Shown here: piece by piece, positions 7,633 through 12,304 of the stretch
How positions within the stretch are numbered: the first letter of the stretch is position 1
How the letters are laid out: each line of letters starts with the position of its first letter
Assembly: GCA_026710565.1 (NCBI GenBank)
Contig: JAPOQV010000113.1
Coordinates: forward strand, 1-12,304
Direction: 5' to 3'
DNA: 12,304 bases
Source: Spirochaetaceae bacterium
Lineage (GTDB): Bacteria > Spirochaetota > Spirochaetia > SZUA-6 > Bin103
Program-made: the position numbers and the translations under genes
Notes under the pieces: generated by a model
What the model was told of the DNA's origin: nothing
Databases searched by the model: none
The model's input: the letters and a program-made list of their open reading frames with translations, nothing else

Positions 7633-7901
7633 CAACCGGAGTCCTCCGGCGCGAGGTGCCGGCTGCGGGCGTCGCGCTCGGCACGGATGAAATCCACGAC
7701 ATCGATGTCGGCGCGGCCGGTGCCGTGATGCACCAGAAACCCCTTCTTGCGAGTCAGGGTGGGCTCGCTTGCGGTCTTGCGAAGATTCAGCCCGTCGCCG
7801 GTGGACTCGATTTCCAACTCCGTCCCGGCCACCAGGTTGAACCGGTCACGGAGTGGCTTCGGGACCACGACGCGTCCCGCCCGATCGATGGTAACCTTCA
7901 T
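7632..7901 (-). CDS. AbrB/SpoVT-fold antitoxin, VapB-type
   Basis: This 89-aa protein is the cognate antitoxin of the downstream PIN toxin. Residues 1-42 form a swapped-hairpin AbrB DNA-binding domain: MKVTIDRAGRVVVPKPLRDR, with the conserved D-x-x-G-R-V-V-V-P-K-x-x-R core, then LVAGTELEIES and GLNLRK. Residues about 50-85 are the likely toxin-blocking tail (TRKKGFLVHHGTG, then an acidic/basic helix DVVDFIRAERDARSRH). Such proteins usually repress their own operon with the toxin as co-repressor. The stop shares a base with the toxin's ATG, so the two are translated together. No Shine-Dalgarno precedes the ATG; a -10-like TATGAT ends 11 bases upstream, so the transcript may have almost no leader. 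Confidence 0.93.
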   Translation of the reverse strand: MKVTIDRAGRVVVPKPLRDRFNLVAGTELEIESTGDGLNLRKTASEPTLTRKKGFLVHHGTGRADIDVVDFIRAERDARSRHLAPEDSG

Positions 7902-7927
7902 GGAAAAATGGTATCATAGATGGCATC
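7902..7927 (-). promoter_or_regulatory. Candidate promoter and operator of the toxin-antitoxin pair
   Basis: On the minus strand TATGAT (7918-7913) matches five of six -10 bases, 11 bases before the antitoxin ATG. No good -35 sits at normal spacing (TTGCTA at 7937-7932 is only 13 bases away). On the plus strand ATGGTATC (7908-7915) and ATGGCATC (7920-7927) match at 7 of 8 positions and are 12 bases apart, about one helical turn, overlapping the -10. The second also forms GATG-G-CATC, a small palindrome. This is a plausible site for the antitoxin. The rest of the 70-base gap to 7971 holds two CGCCCGG direct repeats (7940-7946, 7965-7971) but no clear terminator. Confidence 0.4.
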
Positions 7928-7971
7928 CGGATAGCAACTCGCCCGGCGAACCGTACCGTGGGGACGCCCGG

Positions 7972-10092
7972 TCAGGTGCTGGTCGTGTCGCGGGTGGGAT
8001 GATCGCCGTAGAAGCGCGTGCCGGACTGGGCTGCCTGACGTAGCAGGGCGGACGGCGCGAAGCGATCGCCGTGCTGACCGCGCAGCCCGTCCAACAGAGC
8101 GACGATCCGGTCCGGGCCGTGGTCGTCGGCGTAGGCCAGTATGCCGCCGCGATCCTGCGGGAAGCCGGTGCCCAGGATCATGACCATGTCCAGCGGCATC
8201 GGCTCCGTGACGATGCCTTCCTCCAGGCAGCGGCTCGCCTCGTTGACCATGAGCGCAAGGCAGCGGTGCAGGTCGCCGGCGGTGGCCGGGCGGCGTTTGC
8301 CCCGGCGGCGCAACGCGGCGGCGGGATTGGGGGGGATGTCGCGGCCGGGGCCGTGGGCGTAGAACCCGTGGCCGCTCTTGCGGCCGAGCATGCCGGCCTC
8401 CACCAGCCCGCGCGCCAGTTCCGGGCACCGATACCGGTCGCCGAACGAGCGCTCCAGCGAGTCGGCGATCTTGACCGTGACGTCGATGCCGATCTCGTCC
8501 ATGAGCCGGTACGGCCCCATCGGAAGGCCAAACTCCCTGGCGAATCGGTCCAGGCCGTCGGGATCGTCGATCCCGTCGTCTCCATCGGCCAGGTGGAGGG
8601 CTTCCAGGAGGTAGGGGAACAGGACGCGGTTGGAGACGAACCCGGGCCGGCCGCCAACCACGATCGGCGTCTTGCCCAGGTTGCGGGCCAGTGCCACGGC
8701 GGTCGCCAGCACCGCGTCGGTGGTGGCCGGCGCGCGTGCGATCTCCACCAGCGGCATGCGGTTCACGGGATTGAAGAAGTGCACGGCAACGAACCGCTCC
8801 GGACGCTCGAGCACGGCGGCCAGTTCGTCGACCGGCAACGACGAGGTGTTGGTGGCGATGATGGCGTCCGCGCCGACCCGTGCTTCCAGCTCGCGCAGCA
8901 CGCGTATCTTGAGGTCGGGATCCTCGGTCACCGCTTCGATCACCAGGTCCGCACCCGCCAGCGCCGCCGGGTCGGTGGTCGGCTCGATGCAGGCGAGCTT
9001 CGCTTCCATTTCCTCTGCGGTTATGCGGCCGCGCTGTAGCGGGTAGTCGTACATCGCTCGGGCCGCCGCCATGCCCCGGTCGAGTTGCGCTTCGTCGACG
9101 TCTCGCATGGTGACCGGCAGGCCCCGGTCGCAGAGCGCCCAGGCGATGCCGGCGCCCATGGTGCCCGCGCCCAGCACCGCCGGGCGCTCGACCGGCAGCG
9201 GGGCCGCTGAGAGACCCCAGCGCTCCTTCCGCAGCCGGTCTCGATTGAAGAACATCCGCATCAGGTTGCGCCCGGCGCGGCTGCGTACCCGGTCGACGAA
9301 GGCGGCCCGCTCCACGTCCAGGCCGGTGGCCATCGTCGTCCCGGCTGTGCGTGTGACCACCTCCAGCGCGGCCAGCGGTGCCTCGTCGTGCAGGCGCCCG
9401 CGGGCGACGAGCTGCCGTGCCGCCTCGGCCTGCTCCTCGCCGACCGCCGGCGCCGGCATGCGCAGGTCCGGCCCGTCCGGGGCGGGCGCGGTCGCCAGCA
9501 GCTCGTCGAGGGCCCGGTCCAGATCCTCGCGTGCCGCGCAGGCGGTCGCCAGTCCCAGCTCCACCGCGCGTGGTCCGTCCACGGGCCGGCCGCTGCAGAT
9601 CATCTGCAGTGCCTGCGTGACCCCTACCAGGCGCGGCAGCCGCTGCGTGCCGCCCCAGCCGGGGATCAGGCCCAGGGTCACCTCCGGCAGGCCCAGCGCG
9701 CAGCGGCGGTCGCCGGAGACCAGCCGCCAGGTGGTGGTCATGGCGAACTCCAGTCCGCCGCCCAGACAGGCGCCGTCGATCACGCTGACCGTCGGCATCC
9801 TCAAGGCCTGCAGCCGGCTGAACAGGCGCTGCCCGCGGCCGATGAAGGCGTCCGCCACCTCGGGATCGGCGAGCGTGCGCAGCTCGCCGATGTCGGCGCC
9901 GGCGATGAAGCAGCCCGGCTTGGCGCTGCGGAACACCACGGCGCGGATGTCGAGGTCGGTCGCGATGTCGTCGAGCAGGCATTCCAGCTCGTCCAGTACC
10001 GGGGTGGAGAATGTGTTCACCCTCGATCCCGGCTGGTCGAAGAGCACCTCCAGGCGCCCGCCGGGGCGCCGCTGCGTGGTGATGGTCGCCAT
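7972..10092 (-). CDS. fadJ: Bifunctional enoyl-CoA hydratase / 3-hydroxyacyl-CoA dehydrogenase (FadJ/FadB-like)
   Basis: This 706-aa protein catalyses two middle steps of beta-oxidation: hydration of a trans-2-enoyl-CoA, then NAD-dependent oxidation of the 3-hydroxyacyl-CoA. Residues about 5-190 are a crotonase domain, with CFIAGADIGE (61-70, oxyanion-hole strand), GACLGGGLEF (107-116) and catalytic Glu at 115 and 137 (LPEVTLGLIPGWGGTQRLP). A linker to about 300 follows. The dehydrogenase has a Rossmann motif VLGAGTMGAGIAW (306-318), IEAVTED (385-391), NTSSLP (415-420), catalytic H438 in VAVHFFNPVNRMPLVE with E450, and N488 in GRPGFVSNRV. Two C-terminal helical domains include GPYRLMDEIGIDV (526-538) and a closing copy to about 690. 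Length matches E. coli FadJ (about 714). ATG 10092 starts just before the crotonase fold; a frame reaching 10194 would overrun the divergent promoter region. No thiolase is in the window, so fatty-acid versus other acyl-CoA use is open. Confidence 0.93.
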   Translation of the reverse strand: MATITTQRRPGGRLEVLFDQPGSRVNTFSTPVLDELECLLDDIATDLDIRAVVFRSAKPGCFIAGADIGELRTLADPEVADAFIGRGQRLFSRLQALRMPTVSVIDGACLGGGLEFAMTTTWRLVSGDRRCALGLPEVTLGLIPGWGGTQRLPRLVGVTQALQMICSGRPVDGPRAVELGLATACAAREDLDRALDELLATAPAPDGPDLRMPAPAVGEEQAEAARQLVARGRLHDEAPLAALEVVTRTAGTTMATGLDVERAAFVDRVRSRAGRNLMRMFFNRDRLRKERWGLSAAPLPVERPAVLGAGTMGAGIAWALCDRGLPVTMRDVDEAQLDRGMAAARAMYDYPLQRGRITAEEMEAKLACIEPTTDPAALAGADLVIEAVTEDPDLKIRVLRELEARVGADAIIATNTSSLPVDELAAVLERPERFVAVHFFNPVNRMPLVEIARAPATTDAVLATAVALARNLGKTPIVVGGRPGFVSNRVLFPYLLEALHLADGDDGIDDPDGLDRFAREFGLPMGPYRLMDEIGIDVTVKIADSLERSFGDRYRCPELARGLVEAGMLGRKSGHGFYAHGPGRDIPPNPAAALRRRGKRRPATAGDLHRCLALMVNEASRCLEEGIVTEPMPLDMVMILGTGFPQDRGGILAYADDHGPDRIVALLDGLRGQHGDRFAPSALLRQAAQSGTRFYGDHPTRDTTST

Positions 10093-10102
10093 AGCGGGCC
10101 GG

Positions 10103-10132
10103 ATTGTAGGCCGCCGGCGGACTCCTTGACAG
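10103..10132 (-). promoter_or_regulatory. Candidate promoter of the hydratase/dehydrogenase gene
   Basis: On the minus strand CTGTCA (10132-10127, 4 of 6 matches to a -35) is followed after 18 bases by TACAAT (10108-10103, 5 of 6 matches to a -10). The -10 ends 10 bases before the ATG at 10092, and no Shine-Dalgarno lies between, so the transcript may be nearly leaderless. The -35 shares five bases with the divergent candidate promoter. Confidence 0.45.
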
Positions 10133-10154
10133 CCGTTGACGGTGTCGCCAGTGT
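10126..10154 (+). promoter_or_regulatory. Candidate promoter of the dehydrogenase-complex operon
   Basis: A consensus -35, TTGACA, occurs at 10126-10131, with a related TTGACG 10 bases on (10136-10141). At 17-base spacing the -10 position (10149-10154, CAGTGT) matches poorly, so the promoter, if real, may need an activator. Transcription from it would begin near 10161, which favours ATG 10172 over the earlier TTG/GTG codons as start of E1 beta. Confidence 0.35.
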
Positions 10155-10159
10155 CGCCA
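10142..10159 (+). repeat. Perfect 9-base tandem repeat between divergent genes
   Basis: GTGTCGCCA occurs twice back to back. It lies in the 79-base space between the divergent genes, just downstream of the TTGACA element. It could be a replication-slippage duplication or part of an activator/repressor site; the sequence alone does not decide. Confidence 0.6.
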
Positions 10160-10171
10160 CCCGTGGCGCAG

Positions 10172-11134
10172 ATGACGTTCGCACAGTCGGTCAACGCCGG
10201 CCTCCGGGAGGAGATGCGGCGGGACGACGGCGTGGTGGTGATGGGCGAGGACGTCGGCCACTACGGCGGCGTGTTCGGGGTCACCCGCGGCCTGCAGGAC
10301 GAGTTCGGCGCCGAGCGGGTGCGCGACGCGCCGCTGTGCGAGGCGGCGATCGTCGGCTTCTGCGTCGGCCTGGCGGTGGCCGGCAAACCGGCCGTGGCGG
10401 AGTTGGAGTTCATGGACTTCGTCACCTTCGCCATGGACCCGATCGTCAACCAGGCCGCCAAGCTCCGCTACTTCTGGGGCGGGCAGGTGTCGGTGCCGCT
10501 GGTGGTGCGGGCCCCGGTGGCCGCCAACCTCGGCTTCGGCAGCCAGCACTCGCAGAGCCTGGAGGCGTGGTTCATGCACGTGCCCGGACTGCGCATCGCC
10601 ATGCCGTCCAACGGCTACGACGCCAAGGGCCTGATCAAGACCGCGATCCGCGATCCCAACCCGGTGCTGTTCATGGAGAACATCAGCCTCTACCCGAGCC
10701 GTGTCGAGGTGCCGGACGATGAGTATCTGATCCCGTTCGGGGAGGCGAGCGTGGTCCGCACCGGCAGCGACGTGACCGTGGTGGCGCTGGCGTCGATGGT
10801 ACCGCGCGCGCTGGAGGCCGCCGACGCGCTGGCCGCGGACGGCATCAGCGTGGAGATTATCGATCCGCGCACGCTCGCTCCGCTGGACATCGACACGATC
10901 GTGGAGTCGGTGCGCAAGACCGGCCGCGTGGTAATCGCCCACGTCGCGCACAAGACCGCCGGCGCCGGCGCCGAGATCGCACAGCAGATCACGGAGCTGG
11001 CCTTCGATCACCTCGAAGCGCCCGTGCGGCGGGTCGCCGCGCTGGACAATCCCGTTCCCGCCAGCCAGCCGCTGGAGGCGCAGCTTTTCCCGGGAACGGA
11101 CGAGATCGTGGAGGCGTGCCGTGTCCTGGGTTGA
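10172..11134 (+). CDS. 2-oxoacid (or acetoin) dehydrogenase complex, E1 component beta subunit
   Basis: This 320-aa protein is the beta half of a thiamin-diphosphate E1, which decarboxylates the 2-oxoacid (or cleaves acetoin) and passes the acyl group to lipoyl-E2. Visible marks are LREEMRRDDGVVVMGEDVG (11-29), APLCEAAIVG (53-62) with the cofactor-activating Glu at 57, ELEFMDF (77-83), QHSQSLEAWFMHVPGLRIAM (125-144) and DPRTLAPLDIDTI (231-243). Length fits the family (about 325). ATG 10172 aligns with the family N-terminus; in-frame TTG 10136 and GTG 10142, 10151 and 10163 would only add a VSPVSP-type extension across the promoter region. The Shine-Dalgarno is weak. It is first in the operon and overlaps E1 alpha by 14 bases. 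Pyruvate, branched-chain oxoacid and acetoin enzymes cannot be separated by eye. Confidence 0.93.
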   Translation: MTFAQSVNAGLREEMRRDDGVVVMGEDVGHYGGVFGVTRGLQDEFGAERVRDAPLCEAAIVGFCVGLAVAGKPAVAELEFMDFVTFAMDPIVNQAAKLRYFWGGQVSVPLVVRAPVAANLGFGSQHSQSLEAWFMHVPGLRIAMPSNGYDAKGLIKTAIRDPNPVLFMENISLYPSRVEVPDDEYLIPFGEASVVRTGSDVTVVALASMVPRALEAADALAADGISVEIIDPRTLAPLDIDTIVESVRKTGRVVIAHVAHKTAGAGAEIAQQITELAFDHLEAPVRRVAALDNPVPASQPLEAQLFPGTDEIVEACRVLG

Positions 11135-12101
11135 ACCAACCTCGGCTGACCAGTCCTCGGCCGAGCAACGCGCGGAGGTGCTGCGCCGCATGTGGCTGAT
11201 CCGCCATTTCGAGGAGGCGGCGGTCCGCCTGTACGGAGAAGGCCGCTACCGCGGCTCCACCCATCCGTACATCGCGCAGGAAGCGACCGCGTTGGCCGTG
11301 TGCGCGGCGCTGCGGCCGACCGACACGGTGCTCGCCACCTACCGCGGACACGGCGCCGCGATCGCCGCCGGCTGCGACCTGGACGCCATGATGGGCGAGC
11401 TGCTGGGCAAGGAGAGCGGCCTCTGCAAGGGCAAGGGCGGCTCCATGCACTTCAGCCATGTCGGCGACCGCCTGTTCGGCTGCAACGCGATCGTCTCCGG
11501 CCAGATCCCGATGGCAGGCGGCATCGCGCTGGCCGCGCGCATCGACGGCGGCGACGCGGTCACGGTCGCCTTCTTCGGCGACGGCGCCTCCTGCGAGGGG
11601 GTGTTCTACGAGACCCTGAACATGGCCGCGCTCTGGAAGCTGCCGCTGGTGCTGGTGTGCGAGAACAACGAGTACGCGATCTCCACCCACTACACGCAGG
11701 CGGTGAGCGTCGCGCGCATCTCCGACCGGGCCAAGGGGTTCGGCCTGCCGGGCGCGCACGTGGACGGCTGCGACTACGACGCCGTCCACGCGGCCGCCGC
11801 GGAGGCGGTCGCGCGGGCGCGGGCCGGGGAGGGCCCAACGCTGATCGAGGCCAAGACCGTCCGCTGGACCCGGCACAGCGCCGTGGCCGCCGGCGGCTCG
11901 AGCGAGGGTGCCGAGAAGTGGCGGGAGACCGATCCGATCCCGCGCTTCACCGAGCAGGCGATCGCCGAGGGGGTGCTGGATGCCGCGGCGGCCGAGCGCA
12001 TCCGCGACGAGGCCCGCGCCGAGGTCGAGCGCGCCGCCGAGGCCGCAATCGCCGCGCCCTATCCGCCGCCTTCGGCGTTGACCACCGACGTGTTCGCCTG
12101 A
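11121..12101 (+). CDS. 2-oxoacid (or acetoin) dehydrogenase complex, E1 component alpha subunit
   Basis: This 326-aa protein carries the thiamin-diphosphate site that pairs with the E1 beta encoded just before. The cofactor motif is intact: GDG (153-155) ending in NN (182-183), in FFGDGASCEG and CENNEYAIS. Other marks are the HPYIAQEA entry (48-55), TYRGHG with H77, and KGKGGSMHFS (103-112), most like AcoA-type acetoin and short bacterial pyruvate E1 alpha subunits. The loop that in many relatives reads R-G-H-S-x-S-D-P is altered to RWTRHSAVAAGG (248-259): the His-Ser is kept but the Ser-Asp-Pro is gone. It starts at GTG 11121, with GGAGG (11110-11114) six bases ahead inside the E1 beta gene. 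An acetoin substrate is an option, not a conclusion. Confidence 0.93.
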   Translation: MSWVEPTSADQSSAEQRAEVLRRMWLIRHFEEAAVRLYGEGRYRGSTHPYIAQEATALAVCAALRPTDTVLATYRGHGAAIAAGCDLDAMMGELLGKESGLCKGKGGSMHFSHVGDRLFGCNAIVSGQIPMAGGIALAARIDGGDAVTVAFFGDGASCEGVFYETLNMAALWKLPLVLVCENNEYAISTHYTQAVSVARISDRAKGFGLPGAHVDGCDYDAVHAAAAEAVARARAGEGPTLIEAKTVRWTRHSAVAAGGSSEGAEKWRETDPIPRFTEQAIAEGVLDAAAAERIRDEARAEVERAAEAAIAAPYPPPSALTTDVFA

Positions 12102-12106
12102 CGCGC

Positions 12107-12304
12107 ATGGTCGAAGCGGTCATCCCCAAGCTGGATGAGACGACGGAGGCCGCCACCGTCGAGCGCTGGCTGGTGCAGGAAGGGGAGCGGGTCGAGCAGG
12201 GGCAGCCGATCTGCGAGGTGGAGACCGACAAGGCGCTGGTGCAGGTCGAGGCGCCGGCCGCGGGCACCCGGCGCAGACAGCTCATCGCCGCCGGGACGGA
12301 GGTG
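12107..12304 (+). CDS. Dihydrolipoamide acyltransferase (E2), N-terminal lipoyl domain, cut by window end
   Basis: The visible 66 residues form almost a whole lipoyl domain: MVEAVIPKLDETTEAATVER, WLVQEGERVEQGQP, then EVETDKALVQVEAP with the lipoylated lysine at position 42 in the usual Asp-Lys-Ala turn, and a closing AAGTEV. E2 forms the core of the complex and swings the acyl group from E1 to CoA. The ATG is five bases after the E1 alpha stop with no evident Shine-Dalgarno, so it is probably coupled to the gene before it. The linker, E1/E3-binding and catalytic domains, and any E3 gene, lie beyond the window. A stand-alone lipoyl protein cannot be ruled out. Confidence 0.88.
   Translation, partial: MVEAVIPKLDETTEAATVERWLVQEGERVEQGQPICEVETDKALVQVEAPAAGTRRRQLIAAGTEV

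Noticed and set aside
7940..7971. Terminator after the hydratase/dehydrogenase gene
   Set aside because: The two CGCCCGG copies are direct, not inverted, so they do not form a stem, and there is no T-run. No CRISPR array, tRNA, rRNA or insertion sequence was seen anywhere in the window.
10093..10194. Extended start for the hydratase/dehydrogenase at 10194
   Set aside because: The additional 34 residues precede the normal crotonase start, run across candidate promoters and overlap the first codons of the divergent E1 beta.
7898..11191. A 1097-codon open frame on the minus strand
   Set aside because: It runs out of frame through the hydratase/dehydrogenase and antisense to E1 beta. Its translation is low-complexity Arg/Gly/Ala-rich with no recognisable motif, while the overlapped genes have intact catalytic motifs.

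Overview
This is a gene-dense, strongly GC-rich stretch of bacterial DNA with G/C-biased third codon positions. It has long antisense shadow ORFs, coupled or overlapping start/stop codons, and only three intergenic gaps above about 60 bases. The organism cannot be named from the window. A Sec-exported, non-lipobox solute-binding protein suggests a diderm with a periplasm. The general look fits GC-rich environmental lineages such as GC-rich spirochaetes, Chloroflexota or Alphaproteobacteria, but this is only an impression.

Region A (1-7173, + strand) looks like a carbohydrate-type uptake and processing operon. It holds the last codons of an upstream gene, then a 1014-aa signal-less protein whose stop-start junction (TGATG) couples it to that gene. 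That protein combines a beta-sandwich module like those attached to family-32 glycosidases with a long helical-repeat region suggestive of an (alpha/alpha)6 toroid. An exported peptide/oligosaccharide-class solute-binding protein follows, then two inner-membrane permeases (DppB-like, then DppC-like). No ATPase lies in the window. The binding-protein/permease junction carries a perfect 11-bp inverted repeat whose 3' arm contains the permease start codon.

Region B (7204-7901, - strand) is a compact VapBC-type toxin-antitoxin pair: an AbrB-fold antitoxin followed by a PIN-domain toxin, joined by TGATG. Its likely promoter/operator has a pair of 8-base near-identical direct repeats spaced 12 bases apart.

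Region C (7972-10092, - strand) is a fused enoyl-CoA hydratase/3-hydroxyacyl-CoA dehydrogenase of the FadJ/FadB type with intact catalytic residues. It is divergent from region D across a short region where candidate promoters for the two directions overlap at their -35 elements.

Region D (10172-12304, + strand) encodes a 2-oxoacid (or acetoin) dehydrogenase complex: E1 beta, E1 alpha (14-base overlap), then the start of a lipoyl-bearing E2 cut by the window end. The beta-before-alpha order is the reverse of the usual arrangement. Regions C and D together suggest catabolism that feeds acyl-CoA. Regions A and C converge on the toxin-antitoxin pair.
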